Notes: generated by a model not told the origin, from the letters alone. A stretch of 33,181 bases of DNA from an uncultured Oscillospiraceae bacterium (GCA_950097245.1 CATNCS010000022.1:1-33181), one strand, 5' to 3'; shown: positions 1-9,679, counted from the first letter of the stretch. Numbers and translations: made by a program.

Positions 1-37
1 TATACTGCGGCTGATATCTCTCATAAAATTCAGTCAT

Positions 38-418
38 TCATGCGAAAATTGCAGCATCATCCGCCTCTCGTGTCCTGCTTTTTCCTCCACTCGGCGCTTT
101 CCTATCTTTAGCTACGGAAGTAATAACGGCCCCCTCGCCCAGCATATAGCCGGGGGCCAGATTGGGGGTCAGGGGGTTGCCCGTGTTCAGGGTGTAGGCG
201 GTGGGGCTTCCGAACGTGGGCGGGATCAGGGCCGCGTTCTTGCTCACATCCACGTTGGGCAGCTCGCCCCGGTCAGCCGTGACCACCGGCTCGATGGAAG
301 TGGACTTGCCGTACTCCGGGTCGCCGGGGCCGTCGATGTTGTAGTCCAGGGCGCTGGCGGGGACGGTCAGGGCCAGCGTCAGGCACAGCAGGGAAAAAAG
401 CGTGGTCAGTTTCTTCAT
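38..418 (-). CDS. short secreted protein of a mobile element, probably 3'-truncated
   Basis: 126 aa. Residues 1-23 are a clear signal peptide (MKKLTTLFSLLCLTLALTVP, then ASA before the mature start). The mature part holds an acidic, Pro/Thr-rich stretch with no catalytic motif I recognise. The start is fixed by GGAGG nine bases upstream of the ATG at 418. It is the last gene of the minus-strand series parA, parB, anchored protein, this gene, and its ribosome site overlaps the stop of the gene before it. From about residue 103 (AKDRKAPSGG onward) the composition changes to Lys/Arg/Asp-rich, and the DNA below about 130 loses the GC-rich, strongly biased codon use seen above. I infer that the normal 3' end was replaced by other DNA. 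Function unknown. Confidence 0.6.
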   Translation of the reverse strand: MKKLTTLFSLLCLTLALTVPASALDYNIDGPGDPEYGKSTSIEPVVTADRGELPNVDVSKNAALIPPTFGSPTAYTLNTGNPLTPNLAPGYMLGEGAVITSVAKDRKAPSGGKSRTREADDAAIFA

Positions 419-424
419 GGTAGA

Positions 425-1369
425 TTACCTCCTGCGTTTGATGAAGTAGAACACGCCGCCGCCCAGCAGCACCACCACAACAACGGCCACCACGGGCAGG
501 ACGCTGTTCTTCTCGCCGGTGGGGGTGTCCTGGCCGGTGGGGTCTGCGGGGTCAACGGGAGCGGTGGGGTCGGCGGGGTCGGTCTGGCCGGGGTCAGGGG
601 TGTCGCCGGGTTCCTCGGTGGGGGCGGGTTCCAGGGCCGTGCCCTCGAAGATCGCCACATAGCGTATCTTATTCAGGTTGATACGGCTGACGGTGCCAGC
701 GTAGTCGGCGGTGACGGTGTAGCCCTTCACATAGGAGCTGGTGGCGGAGCCGGAGTAGGACGCCACGGCGGTAAAGTGGCCGTCCCCCTCGGTCTGCCAG
801 TTGACGGTCTGGAGTGTCAGGGAGTGGCCGTTGTCGGTGATGGACTTGGGAATATACTGCGTGTCCTGGTCGGCAAGGCCGGGGTAGGTGCGGCTGGCGG
901 TGACGCTCTTGGTGGAGCTGCCATACCCGGCCACCTCCACCTTCACCGTGTCCAGCTTCAGGGCCAGCGTCCCGGCAAGGCCGTCCTCGGTGACAAACTC
1001 CTTTGTCTCCGGCAGGAGGGCCAGCACCGCGCCCATATCCTTGCTCTGGCTGGGAACGGACACGGTTTCGGTGTGCTGGCGGCTCTCGTTGGCGGGAAGC
1101 TCCTGTTTCAGCAGGTCAGTAAGGGTGTAGTGGTAGCCCTCCTGCTCGAAGTCGGAACGGGGGATGCCAGCGGGGTCGTCCGACCGCCCCAGGTCGTACA
1201 TCTTCCTGATCTCGCCGCCGTCCTCGCTCCGGGTAACGGCGGTGGGGTAACAGGGGGACGGCTGGACGGGTTCAGGCGGGTCGGCGGCAAAGGCGGCGGT
1301 GGTCATGGTCATGGCAAGGGCCAGGACGCACAGCAGCCGAGCCGCGTGGGTGATGGTTTTCCGCTTCAT
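425..1369 (-). CDS. cell-surface protein with signal peptide and C-terminal membrane anchor
   Basis: 314 aa from the ATG at 1369, which has GGAGGTAA at the right spacing. A longer reading to 1426 lacks a ribosome site. Residues 1-28 are a signal peptide ending near AFAADPP. The body is a Thr/Ser-rich extracellular domain with no recognised fold. Residues of roughly 225-280 form a Pro/Asp/Thr spacer (DPADPT, PGDTPDPGQT). The end is a single Val/Gly-rich membrane helix followed by a KRRR tail. This is the usual shape of a wall- or membrane-anchored surface protein, but there is no LPXTG; the nearest is PTGEKNS just before the helix. It lies directly after parB in the mobile element. A role in cell contact during conjugation would be inference only. 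Confidence 0.7.
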   Translation of the reverse strand: MKRKTITHAARLLCVLALAMTMTTAAFAADPPEPVQPSPCYPTAVTRSEDGGEIRKMYDLGRSDDPAGIPRSDFEQEGYHYTLTDLLKQELPANESRQHTETVSVPSQSKDMGAVLALLPETKEFVTEDGLAGTLALKLDTVKVEVAGYGSSTKSVTASRTYPGLADQDTQYIPKSITDNGHSLTLQTVNWQTEGDGHFTAVASYSGSATSSYVKGYTVTADYAGTVSRINLNKIRYVAIFEGTALEPAPTEEPGDTPDPGQTDPADPTAPVDPADPTGQDTPTGEKNSVLPVVAVVVVVLLGGGVFYFIKRRR

Positions 1370-1403
1370 AGAAAAATTACCTCCATGTTGTTGATTTTGG
1401 GCG

Positions 1404-1429
1404 CAAAAAAGCCCCGTGGCGTCCACGGG
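1404..1429 (-). terminator. terminator after parB
   Basis: On the minus strand, CCCGTGG-ACG-CCACGGG is followed by GC and six T. It lies between the parB stop at 1578 and the surface-protein start at 1369, so it should end or attenuate the parAB message. Confidence 0.6.
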
Positions 1430-1577
1430 TTCAAAGGTTTTTACTGGCTGAAAAAAGGAGGGGCAGGGTCTTTCTTTTCAGCAGGTACAGCAGGTTTTGA
1501 GGGGGAGAGTGTGAGAGGGGGAGGGCGTGGAAGGTGCCCGGGCCGCAAAAGGGCAGAATATCCCCCAGGTGTGACGT

Positions 1578-2534
1578 TCACCGCTCCCGCCCCCTTTCCC
1601 GCCTGCGGTACATCTCCAACGCCTTTACGATGGTGTCCTCGATCTTCTGTGCGGGCGTCCCCGCAGGGAAAAACTTGTCGATGCGGTTCCGGGGTATCTT
1701 GAATTGCTCCACCTGATTGGGCTTTTCCTCCTGCATGATGGACAAAATCACGTCAGGATTCAGCTTGCCCTTCTCGGAAAAGTCCCTGATCTTGATGGCC
1801 TGGGCGTGGGAGGGGGTGCAGTCTTCGCTCTCCATGACCTCCAGCAAGGCATTCTGCTCGTTTTCCGGCAGATAGGACAGCTCCACGGCGGGGCGCAGAG
1901 CCATTTGCAGCGTGCCCTTTTCTTTCAGCACAGTATTGTCTACCATGTCCAGCAGTTCAGGCACAAGGTTTGTCAGGCGGATATAGCGTTGAATTTGGGT
2001 ATTGCTATCAGGCGATTTGTCTGCCAACTGCTCCCTTGATGTCTTTCCTAACTTCTGTCCCAGTGGGACAGAAGTTAAATCTGTGCGCTCACCTTGTTGC
2101 CGCCGCATGGCGTCCAGCTTCATTTTATAGGCAAACGCCTTTTCCGAGGGCAGGACGCGCTCACGCCGGAGGTTGCTGTCCACCATGATAATGATGGCTT
2201 CATCATCGGTCAGCTCCCGGACGATGCAGGGCACCGTGGGCAGTTCCGCCAGCTCCGACGCCAGCTTGCGCCGGTGGCCGGACACCATCTGATAACTGCC
2301 GTCCGGCATGGGCCGCACCAGCACAGGGGAGAGGACGCCCCGCTCCCTGACGCTCTCCACCATCTGCTCCATTTCCTCGTCCATCCGCACCTTAAACGGG
2401 TGGTCGGGAAAGTCGCTGATTTCAGCGATGGGCAAGTCGGTCACATAGCTGCGCTGGGCGTTGTCCCGTTCCTCCTGGGTGGTGAACATACTATCTACTG
2501 AGGTCAGAAGTCCGGCTGCGCTCTTTGCTGCCAA
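1578..2534 (-). CDS. parB: ParB-family partition protein
   Basis: 318 aa. The N-terminal ParB/Spo0J nuclease-like domain spans roughly residues 35-130 and shows the family motifs [22 protein letters not shown] and ExNLRRE (here VDSNLRRE, then [10 protein letters not shown]). A helix-turn-helix follows at about 150-190 ([13 protein letters not shown]...IQRYIRL). The C-terminal part is charged and ends RRRERGRER. The start is TTG at 2534, chosen because AAGGAGGT lies eight bases upstream; it overlaps the 3' end of parA by 44 bases, which points to translational coupling. In the family, ParB binds parS sites and acts with the ParA ATPase to segregate or stabilise a replicon. Context and length fit the ParAB cassette of Firmicute integrative conjugative elements rather than chromosomal Spo0J. 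Confidence 0.9.
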   Translation of the reverse strand: MAAKSAAGLLTSVDSMFTTQEERDNAQRSYVTDLPIAEISDFPDHPFKVRMDEEMEQMVESVRERGVLSPVLVRPMPDGSYQMVSGHRRKLASELAELPTVPCIVRELTDDEAIIIMVDSNLRRERVLPSEKAFAYKMKLDAMRRQQGERTDLTSVPLGQKLGKTSREQLADKSPDSNTQIQRYIRLTNLVPELLDMVDNTVLKEKGTLQMALRPAVELSYLPENEQNALLEVMESEDCTPSHAQAIKIRDFSEKGKLNPDVILSIMQEEKPNQVEQFKIPRNRIDKFFPAGTPAQKIEDTIVKALEMYRRRERGRER

Positions 2535-3312
2535 TGTCCAGCACCTCCTTTGTCAGTTTGCGGTAGGCGTCCGCCGCCCGCCCCCTGGGTTCGTGCTGGA
2601 AAATACTCTTGTCCGCTGTGCTGACCTCCGCCAGCCGCACCGTTGCCGGGATCACTGCGTCCATCACGGGCAGATGTTTCCCAAAGTTTGATTTGACGGT
2701 GGCGACAATATCCTTGCGGAAGTTGGTTTCATTCGCCATTGTCAGGAACACGCCGCCGATCTTCAGCTTGGGGTTGATCTGCCGCTGGATGCTCCGCACC
2801 GTGCCCACCAGCTCCGTCATGTCCTCCGCCGCCAGATAGTCCGCCTGGACAGGGATAAGAACATAGTCCGACGCGGACAGGGCGTTGATGACCAGCATAC
2901 CCAGCGAGGGGCGGCAATCCAGCAGCACATAATCATAGTCCCGCTTTACGCTGTCCACATACTGCCGGAGTACCGTTTCCCGGCTCATCACGTTCACCAA
3001 ACTGACCTCCACGGCGGACAGGCTGCGGTTCCCCGGCACGAAGTCAAAGCCCTCACGGTGGTGCATGATCTCCGGGTGGCCGGTCGACTCTTTCCCGGAC
3101 ACCACATCGCTCATGACATTGGCGAGGGTTAGGGGCAGGTCGTGGGGCTTGCGCTGGCCCAGCATCTTGGTCAAATCCCCCTGGGGGTCTGTGTCCAGCA
3201 TGAGGACTTTCTTTCCGTCCAGCGCAAGACAGGCCCCCAGGTTATAGACCGTCGTGCTTTTGCCAACTCCGCCCTTTTGATTTGCTACGCTTATCACTTT
3301 CGGTTTCGCCAT
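2491..3312 (-). CDS. parA: ParA-family partition ATPase
   Basis: 273 aa. The deviant Walker A motif KGGVGKSTT is at residues 13-21, the A' / switch region reads [13 protein letters not shown], and the Walker B region reads [11 protein letters not shown], all typical of ParA/Soj. The family uses ATP-dependent binding to nonspecific DNA to move ParB-parS complexes. I start it at ATG 3312 (MAKPKVIS) behind GGAGG; the ATG seven codons upstream sits inside that ribosome site. parB follows with overlapping frames. No replication, relaxase or integrase gene is visible in the 3.3 kb available, so whether the element was an integrative conjugative element or an integrated plasmid cannot be decided here. 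Confidence 0.93.
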   Translation of the reverse strand: MAKPKVISVANQKGGVGKSTTVYNLGACLALDGKKVLMLDTDPQGDLTKMLGQRKPHDLPLTLANVMSDVVSGKESTGHPEIMHHREGFDFVPGNRSLSAVEVSLVNVMSRETVLRQYVDSVKRDYDYVLLDCRPSLGMLVINALSASDYVLIPVQADYLAAEDMTELVGTVRSIQRQINPKLKIGGVFLTMANETNFRKDIVATVKSNFGKHLPVMDAVIPATVRLAEVSTADKSIFQHEPRGRAADAYRKLTKEVLDIGSKERSRTSDLSR

Positions 3313-3662
3313 TTTGGGGGTTCCTCCTTTCATGAATTTAGCCGCCTGCGGCGAAACAGACGGCTATGTATGGGCATAGAAAAAGCCGCCTTTTCATCAT
3401 TGAAAAGACGGCCTATCCAGTCAAGCGATATGTGATTTTCAGGGGTAGTTCAAAGGGCGGCGCAAAACCGTATGTCCGCATTTCCCGGTGTTTCGTCGTA
3501 TCAAAGCTCATCCCTTGGTAGTAAATTCGTAGTAATTGGGGTGGTCTACTGTCAGGAAATGCGGCGTAATGCGCTGTTTCACAAGGTTTTGCCGGTTCTT
3601 ACAAAATATTTATTATAAACAAATTGGTCCCGGCCATTCCTGGCGGAACAGCCGGGGCTGTG
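3313..3662. other. gene-free region at the edge of the parAB element
   Basis: No credible gene. It holds a hairpin with a T-run on the minus strand (3381-3412), two nested inverted repeats (3459-3469 with 3585-3593, and 3476-3485 with 3555-3564), and an AT-rich stretch at about 3601-3623. I infer that the junction between the mobile element and the chromosome lies here, but no repeat of the other end is in view to prove it. Confidence 0.5.
3381..3412 (-). terminator. hairpin with T-run upstream of parA
   Basis: Read on the minus strand, GCCGTCTTTTCA-ATGA-TGAAAAGGCGGC (one mismatch) is followed by TTTTTC. It lies about 70 bases before the parA start, so it is either the terminator of a lost upstream gene or an attenuator in the parA leader. 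Confidence 0.5.
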
Positions 3663-3953
3663 CTAACTCTTTGCCGTATTTGCGCCCGGGTCCTGACCTG
3701 TCTTCTCCACCTGCTCCTCCAGCCAGGCGGCTGTGCCGGCCAGCCCCTCCTCGGTGATCGGAAAGGCGGCCGTGGCCAAAATTTCACTCAGGTCCATGGC
3801 CAGCGGCCCCCTCCATACCCGGACGGCAAGCCGCTTTTCCTCCCCTCCCTCGGGGAGCTCCGGTTTGATGAAAAACCGTGTGCTGCCCAGACTGCCATAC
3901 CAGCTGTTGCCGTTTTCCCAGAAGAGAAGGGTGGGAATATCAATGTGACTCAA
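3663..3953 (-). CDS. conserved-looking small protein of unknown function
   Basis: 96 aa, soluble, no signal peptide. I start it at TTG 3953 (then SHIDIPTLLFWENG), because GGAGG lies ten bases upstream; the ATG at 3980 has no ribosome site and would put that GGAGG inside the gene. The sequence has a compact, aromatic-rich N-terminal half (WENGNSWYGSLG, RFFIKPELP) and ends with a helix (AWLEEQVEKTGQ). I do not recognise a family. It diverges from the collagen-like gene across a 137-base region. Codon use matches the chromosome, so it probably lies outside the parAB element. Confidence 0.6.
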   Translation of the reverse strand: MSHIDIPTLLFWENGNSWYGSLGSTRFFIKPELPEGGEEKRLAVRVWRGPLAMDLSEILATAAFPITEEGLAGTAAWLEEQVEKTGQDPGANTAKS

Positions 3954-4015
3954 TAGAGATACGCCTCCTTTTGTTCCCATTATGCCAGAAAAAAGCCGCG
4001 CTGTAAAGGGTCCGC

Positions 4016-4041
4016 ACCGATGCCGGCAGGTCTCATAGAAT
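4016..4041 (+). promoter_or_regulatory. possible sigma-K-like promoter of the collagen-like gene
   Basis: AC at 4016-4017, 16 bases, then CATAGAATG from 4034. The known sigma-K pattern is AC, 16-17 bases, CATAnnnTA; one base differs. No good sigma-A promoter is seen before the gene. This is short-motif evidence only. Confidence 0.3.
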
Positions 4042-4044
4042 GGT

Positions 4045-4061
4045 ATGTGGCACTGCCACAT
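4045..4061. repeat. 8-bp inverted repeat in the divergent region
   Basis: ATGTGGCA-C-TGCCACAT, perfect apart from the central base, 28 bases before the collagen-like ATG. Possible operator or leader hairpin. Confidence 0.45.
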
Positions 4062-4089
4062 CCACTACTTTAAGTTGAAGGAGTGCGTT

Positions 4090-5292
4090 ATGAATCGATA
4101 CTATGCTTCTGATTGGGAGCAGAGCAGTCGGGACGGCGTTGTGGCCCATCTGACCAGCGGCTGTGGCTGCAACACTGGCTGCGGCTGCAACACCGGATGC
4201 GGCTGTAACACCGGCTGCGGCTGCAGCACCGGATGCGGCTGCAATACCGGATGCGGCTGCAATACTGACTGTGACTGCCCCGGCCCTGCCCTGCCTCCAG
4301 TACCTCCCTGCCCCGGTCCTGGTCCCTTCCCGCCCTATCCCGGCGTCGGCCCCACCGGTCCCACTGGTCCTCAGGGGTATCCTGGCCCCGTCGGCGCTAC
4401 CGGTCCTACTGGTCCGCAGGGTATCCCCGGTCCTGCCGGCGCTACGGGCGCTACCGGCGCGACGGGCGCGACAGGTGCCCAGGGTCCTGCCGGTCCCATT
4501 GGTCCTGCCGGTCCTGTTGGCGCTACGGGCGCTCAGGGTCCCGCCGGACCCATCGGTCCTACTGGCCCTGCCGGCGCTGCTGGTGCTACTGGTGCTACCG
4601 GCGCTCAGGGTCCTGCCGGTCCCATTGGTCCTACCGGTCCTGTTGGCGCCACTGGCGCTACCGGCGCTACCGGCGCTCAGGGTCCCGCCGGACCCATCGG
4701 TCCTACTGGCCCTGCCGGTGCTGCCGGTGCCACCGGCGCTACCGGTGCTCAGGGTCCCGCCGGCCCCATCGGTCCTACTGGTCCTGCCGGCGCTGCCGGT
4801 GCTACCGGCGCTACTGGCGCTCAGGGCCCCGCCGGCCCCATCGGTCCTACTGGTCCTACTGGTCCTAGCGGCGCTGCCGGTGCTACCGGCGCTACCGGTG
4901 CTCAGGGCCCCGCCGGCCCCATCGGTCCTACTGGCCCTGCCGGCGCCACCGGCGCTACGGGCGCTCAGGGCCCTGCCGGCCCCATCGGTCCTACTGGTCC
5001 TACTGGTCCTAGCGGCGCTGCCGGCGCTGCCGGTGCTACTGGCGCTACGGGCGCTCAGGGTCCTGCCGGACCTATCGGTCCTACTGGCCCTGCCGGCGCT
5101 GCCGGGGCTACGGGCGCTACCGGCGCCACCGGTGCAGTTGGTCCTACCGGTCCTACCGGCCCTGCCGGACCCGCCATCACTCCTGGCCCTGCTGTGGAGG
5201 ATGAGGAGGCGGGCGCCGGAACTCCGGAACTCGTAGCCAAGATCAATGAGCTGCTGGCTTCCTTGAGAACTGCCGGTGTTATTGCGACCTGA
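4090..5292 (+). CDS. collagen-like, cysteine-rich surface/exosporium-type protein
   Basis: 400 aa from ATG 4090, with AAGGAG six bases upstream. Residues about 24-62 are a Cys/Gly repeat (GCGCNT repeated six times). A Pro-rich linker follows, then from about residue 90 a long run of Gly-X-Y triplets dominated by [12 protein letters not shown] and GPT. The C-terminus is a short acidic, helical tail ([20 protein letters not shown]). Gly-X-Y proteins rich in Thr are known from the exosporium of spore formers (BclA type), where the Thr residues carry sugars. The Cys block could crosslink the protein. There is no signal peptide, which fits a protein assembled from the mother cell rather than exported. 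The next gene is a glycosyltransferase. The spore location is inference. Confidence 0.85.
   Translation: MNRYYASDWEQSSRDGVVAHLTSGCGCNTGCGCNTGCGCNTGCGCSTGCGCNTGCGCNTDCDCPGPALPPVPPCPGPGPFPPYPGVGPTGPTGPQGYPGPVGATGPTGPQGIPGPAGATGATGATGATGAQGPAGPIGPAGPVGATGAQGPAGPIGPTGPAGAAGATGATGAQGPAGPIGPTGPVGATGATGATGAQGPAGPIGPTGPAGAAGATGATGAQGPAGPIGPTGPAGAAGATGATGAQGPAGPIGPTGPTGPSGAAGATGATGAQGPAGPIGPTGPAGATGATGAQGPAGPIGPTGPTGPSGAAGAAGATGATGAQGPAGPIGPTGPAGAAGATGATGATGAVGPTGPTGPAGPAITPGPAVEDEEAGAGTPELVAKINELLASLRTAGVIAT
4330..5180 (+). repeat. tandem Gly-X-Y coding repeats
   Basis: Degenerate 9-base repeats encode collagen triplets, arranged in larger units of the form [11 protein letters not shown](A/T)GA-GATGAQ. 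Such DNA changes length easily by slippage and assembles poorly, so the copy number given here may not be exact. Confidence 0.85.
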
Positions 5293-5302
5293 TTGAAATC
5301 CG

Positions 5303-5336
5303 CCGGCGCTCCTGACCTGGGAGCGCCGGTCTTTTT
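5303..5336 (+). terminator. terminator after the collagen-like gene
   Basis: CCGGCGCTCC / GGAGCGCCGG, a perfect 10-bp stem, then TCTTTTT. The next gene starts 14 bases later, so it may only attenuate read-through into the glycosyltransferase. Confidence 0.85.
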
Positions 5337-5350
5337 AGAAGGAGGTTTTC

Positions 5351-6442
5351 ATGGGGAAGTACAAGGTATGCGTCTACGCTATCTGCAAAAATGAGGAGAA
5401 GTTCGTGGACCGCTGGATGGACTCCATGCTGGAGGCAGACCGGATCGTGGTGCTGGACACCGGATCGGAGGACGGGACCGTGGAAAAACTGCGGGCCCGG
5501 GGGGCGGAGGTGACGGTGGAGACCGTCTCCCCCTGGAGGTTTGACGCTGCCCGGAACCGCTCGCTGGAGCTGGCGCCCGAGGATGCGGACATCTGCGTCT
5601 GCACCGACCTGGACGAGGTGTTCCACTCCGGCTGGCGGGAGGAGCTGGAGCGGGTTTGGGTTCCGGGGGCGGGACAGGCCTCCTACCGGTACACCTGGTC
5701 CTTCAATGCCGACGGCTCGGAGGGCGTGGTGTTCTGGTACGAGAAAATTCACGCCCGCCACGGCTACCGGTGGGTTCACCCGGTCCACGAGGTGCTCAAG
5801 TGGGTGGGGGAGGGGAGCCCGGGCCCCATGGTTACGGCGGAGGGAATCCAGCTGGACCACCACCCGGACCCCGCCAAGTCCCGGGGACAGTACCTGCCCC
5901 TGCTGGAGCTGTCCGTCCGGGAGGAGCCGGAGGACGACCGCAATGTCCACTACCTGGGCCGGGAGTACATGTACCACGGCCGCTGGGACGACTGTATCCG
6001 CACCCTGAAGGGCCATCTCAACATGCCCACCGCCGTGTGGCGGGATGAGCGGGCCGCCTCTATGCGGTATATCGCAAGGTCATACTGGGAGAAGGGGGAG
6101 CCGTCCCAGGCCCGGGACTGGTATCTCCGGGCCATTACCGAGGCCCCCCACCTGCGGGAGCCCTACACCGACCTGGCATTGATGCTCTATCACCAGGGGG
6201 AGTGGGAGGGGGTGCTCTATTTCACCGCCTGCGCCCTGGCCATCACCCTCCGGCCCCGGAGCTATATCTGCGAGGCCGCCGCCTGGGGCAGCCTGCCCCA
6301 CGATCTGCGGGCTATGGCCTTTTATCACACCGGGGCCTTTCGGGAGGCGGCGGCGGAGGCCCGGCAGGCCCTGGACCTGGAGCCGGGCAGCCAGCGGCTG
6401 AGAAATAACCTGGAGCTTATGGAGCGGGCGGCGGGGCAGTAA
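5351..6442 (+). CDS. family 2 glycosyltransferase with TPR repeats
   Basis: 363 aa, start fixed by AAGGAGG before ATG 5351. Residues 5-100 are a GT-A domain: CKNEEKFVDRWM at the sugar-nucleotide site, VLDTGSEDGT, and the acidic metal motif DLDEVF (DxD type). A WVHPVHE segment is shared with glycosyltransferases of this subgroup. Residues of about 195-360 are helical TPR-like repeats (YLGREYMYHGRWDDCI, YWEKGEPSQARDWYLRA, AFYHTGAFREAAAEARQAL). In such enzymes the TPR part is thought to bind the protein acceptor. It follows the collagen-like gene directly, so that Thr-rich protein is the obvious candidate substrate; this is inference from position. Confidence 0.88.
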   Translation: MGKYKVCVYAICKNEEKFVDRWMDSMLEADRIVVLDTGSEDGTVEKLRARGAEVTVETVSPWRFDAARNRSLELAPEDADICVCTDLDEVFHSGWREELERVWVPGAGQASYRYTWSFNADGSEGVVFWYEKIHARHGYRWVHPVHEVLKWVGEGSPGPMVTAEGIQLDHHPDPAKSRGQYLPLLELSVREEPEDDRNVHYLGREYMYHGRWDDCIRTLKGHLNMPTAVWRDERAASMRYIARSYWEKGEPSQARDWYLRAITEAPHLREPYTDLALMLYHQGEWEGVLYFTACALAITLRPRSYICEAAAWGSLPHDLRAMAFYHTGAFREAAAEARQALDLEPGSQRLRNNLELMERAAGQ

Positions 6443-6470
6443 ACTTAGTCCATTTTAAATCCTTCCAAGG

Positions 6471-6499
6471 TTGACAGAAGGCGCTTTGAGGATTAAAAT
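6471..6499 (+). promoter_or_regulatory. sigma-A promoter of the hybrid kinase
   Basis: TTGACA (6471-6476), 17 bases, TAAAAT (6494-6499). Confidence 0.75.
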
Positions 6500-6532
6500 A
6501 AAATAAAGAGTTTTACCTTGTTGGGGGGAACG

Positions 6533-9500
6533 ATGTCTATGTATCGCTGCCATATGGAGTTTTATTTAATCAACTGTTCGTCCGGGGTATTGGAAACGCT
6601 TCAGCGGCTGCCGCCGATGGAGTCCTTCAACCACTCTTTTCTGGACAGCGATGAGCCCCGGGCAGCGCTGCTGTCCCGGGCCGACGTGATCCTGGCGGTT
6701 CCCTCCGGGGGAGCGGAGGCCGTGCGCGCCCTGGCAGAGGGAAAAAAGGATTCGGCCCAGCTCATTATTCTGGCAGGTCAGGAGCAGGCCGGCACCCTGG
6801 GGGACAGCCTGTCCCTGATCGACGAGCTGTGGATTCTCCCCATGTCTGAGACGGAGCTGGTATTCCGCTTCACCCGCTGGCAGGAGAAGCAGAAGCTGCG
6901 CCTGGACCTGTGGCAGACCAACCAGTACCTGGAGGCCACCATCGACAACACCCCCAGCCTGGTCTGGTTCAAGGACAAAAACGGCATCCACGAGAAGGTC
7001 AACGACGCCTTCTGTGCCACGGTGAACAAAACCAAGGAGCAGGTGCAGGGCAGAGGCCACGCCTATATCTGGGATGTGGAGGAGGACGACCCCGCCTGTA
7101 TCGAGTCAGAGCGCATCGTGATGGAGACGGAGAAGACCTGCATCTCAGAGGAGACCATCCTGACCGGGGAGGGAACCCGTCTGCTGACCACCTACAAGTC
7201 CCCCCTCTACGACTGCGACGGCAGCGTGATGGGCACGGTGGGCATCGCCATTGATGTGACCCAGGAGCGGGCCTATGAGCAGAAAATTGTGGATAAGAAC
7301 CGGGAGCTGGAGAACCTGTTTACCACAATGGACTGCGGCGTGATGTGCCACACCCTGGACGGCTCCCGGATTATCAGCATCAACCGGGCGGCCCTTCAGA
7401 TTCTGGGCTACGAGTCCAAGGAGGCGCTGATTGAGGACGGCTTTGATATGATTGCCTCCTCTGTAGTGGACGAGGATAAGCCCAAGCTGCGGGACTGTAT
7501 CCAGACCCTGAGCAAGGTGGGGGACAACGTCAATATGGAGTACCGGGTCCGCCATACCAACGGGGACGTCCGGCACGTAATGGGCAACATCAAGCTGATT
7601 GAGGAAAACGGGGAGCTGTTTTATCAGCGCTTCCTTCTGGACTGCACCACCCAGAAGCTGCGGGAGGAGGAGGCCCGGGTCCGGGAGGAGCGCCGCCAGA
7701 TGGAGCTTGTCCAGGCCCTGACACTGGATTACAATCTGGTGTGCGTCTTTGACCTGGACACCGGCCTGGGCCGGTCCCTGCGGATTTACGAGTGCAAGCT
7801 GGGCGTGCTGGACGAGCTCTTTACCGGCGAGCTGACGCTGGAGGACTGCATGGGCCAGTACATAGACAGGTGTGTCCACATCGAGGACAAGGAGATGATG
7901 CAGCGGATATGCACCCGGGACCGCCTGCGCATCGAGCTGGGGGTCCGCAATCAGTTTTACTGCAATTACCGCACCCTGTGCGGCGATGAGGTGCGGTACT
8001 TCCAGATGAAGGCCGTGCGCACCGGAGACTGGGCCAACACCCGGGCCGTGGTGCTGGGCTTCCGCAGCGTGGACGAGGAGACCCGCAAGGAAATGGAGCG
8101 GATGGACGTGCTGAAGGACGCCCTGGACCAGGCCAACCGGGCCAACAAGGCCAAGAGCGTTTTCCTGTCCAACATGTCCCACGACATCCGCACCCCCATG
8201 AACGCCATCATCGGCTTCACCGCTCTGGCCACCACCCACATCGACCAGCGGGACCAGGTGGAGGGCTATCTGAAAAAGATTATGACCTCAGGCAACCATC
8301 TGCTCAGCCTGATTAACGACGTGCTGGACATGAGCCGTATCGAGAGCGGCAAGATGTCTCTGGAGGAGAAGCCCTGCTCCATGCCCGATATCCTCCACGG
8401 CCTGCGCAATATCGTCCAGGCGGACGTCCACGCCAAGCAGCTGGAGCTGTATATGGACGCGGTGGACGTGGTCAACGAGGAGATCTACTGCGACCGGCTG
8501 AGGGTGAATCAGATCCTGCTCAACCTGCTGAGCAACTGCGTCAAGTACACCCCGGCGGGGGGCGTGGTCAGCGTCAAGGTGACGGAGAAGCCGGGGGCTC
8601 CCGCGGGCCACGCCACCTATGAGTTCTGCATCAAGGACACCGGCATCGGCATGAGCGAGGAGTTCGTAAGCAAAATATTCGAACCCTTCGAGCGGGAACG
8701 CAACTCCACCACCAGCGGAATCCAGGGCACCGGCCTGGGAATGGCTATCACCAAAAACATCGTGGACATGATGAACGGCACCATTTCGGTGAAGAGCAAG
8801 CAGGGAGTGGGGACGGAGTTTACCGTACTGGTCACCTTCCGCCTGTGCACGGAGGAGAGAGAGCCCCAGACCATCCCGGAGCTGAAGGGCTGCCGGGCCC
8901 TGGTGGTGGACGACGACTTCAATTCCTGCGACAGCGTGTCCTGCATGCTCCAGCAGATCGGCATGCGGGCGGAGTGGACCCTGTCCGGCAAGGAGGCGGT
9001 GCTGCGCACCCGACAGGCCGTGATGCGCAACGATCTCTACAGCGTGTATATCATCGACTGGCTGCTGCCCGATATGAACGGCATCGAGGTGGCCCGGCGC
9101 ATCCGCAAGGAGACAGGCGACCAGGTGCCCATTATCGTGCTGACCGCCTACGACTGGTCGGACATTGAGGACGAGGCCCGGGAGGTGGGAATCAGCGCCT
9201 TCTGCTCCAAGCCGCTGTTCCTGTCGGAGCTGCGCGGCTGTCTGGCGGGCCTGGTGGGATGCGAGACGGAGGAAAAAAGCTCCGACCATAAAGAGGCGGT
9301 CCACGCCGGACGGATCCTCCTGGTGGAGGACAATGAGCTGAACCAGGAAATTGCCACCGCGATTCTGGAGGAGGCGGGCTTCCATATAGAGACGGCGGAA
9401 GACGGGCAGACCGCAGTAGACAAGGTGTCCCAGTCCGAGCCGGGCTGGTATCAGATGGTGCTGATGGATATACAGATGCCGGTTATGAACGGCTACGAGG

Positions 9501-9679
9501 CCACCCGGCGCATCCGGAAGCTGGAAAACCAGCAGCTGGCCAACATCCCCATTTTGGCCATGACCGCCAACGCCTTTGAGGAGGATAAGCAGGAGGCCCT
9601 GCGCTCCGGAATGAATGGGCACATCTCCAAGCCTATCAACATCAACAAGCTGCTGGAGACCCTGGACGCCATGCTGGGC
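6533..9679 (+). CDS. soluble hybrid sensor histidine kinase with two receiver domains
   Basis: About 1049 aa, read from ATG 6533 behind GGGGGA; a TTG 15 bases upstream would lie within the ribosome site. Order: N-terminal region of about 120 aa with no recognised fold; two or three PAS domains (about 130-250 around SLVWFKDKNGIHEKVNDAF, about 260-390, and possibly 400-520); HisKA with the phospho-accepting His at residue 550 in SNMSHDIRTPMN; HATPase with the N box LNLLSNCVKYTP and the G boxes DTGIGMS and GTGLGMAI; receiver 1 with Asp 842 in IIDWLLPDMNG; receiver 2 with Asp 979 in LMDIQMPVMNG. No transmembrane segment is seen, so it probably senses a cytoplasmic signal. No histidine phosphotransfer domain or DNA-binding output is present, and no partner regulator lies next to it, so its output is unknown. 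Confidence 0.93.

Noticed and set aside
3536..3757. Plus-strand ORF of 73 codons before the small unknown gene
   Set aside because: No ribosome site, and its second half is the antiframe of the gene at 3663-3953.
4163..5236. Long alternative-frame ORFs across the collagen-like gene, and the impression of a CRISPR-like array
   Set aside because: They follow from 9-base Gly-X-Y coding repeats; there are no constant repeats with unique spacers.
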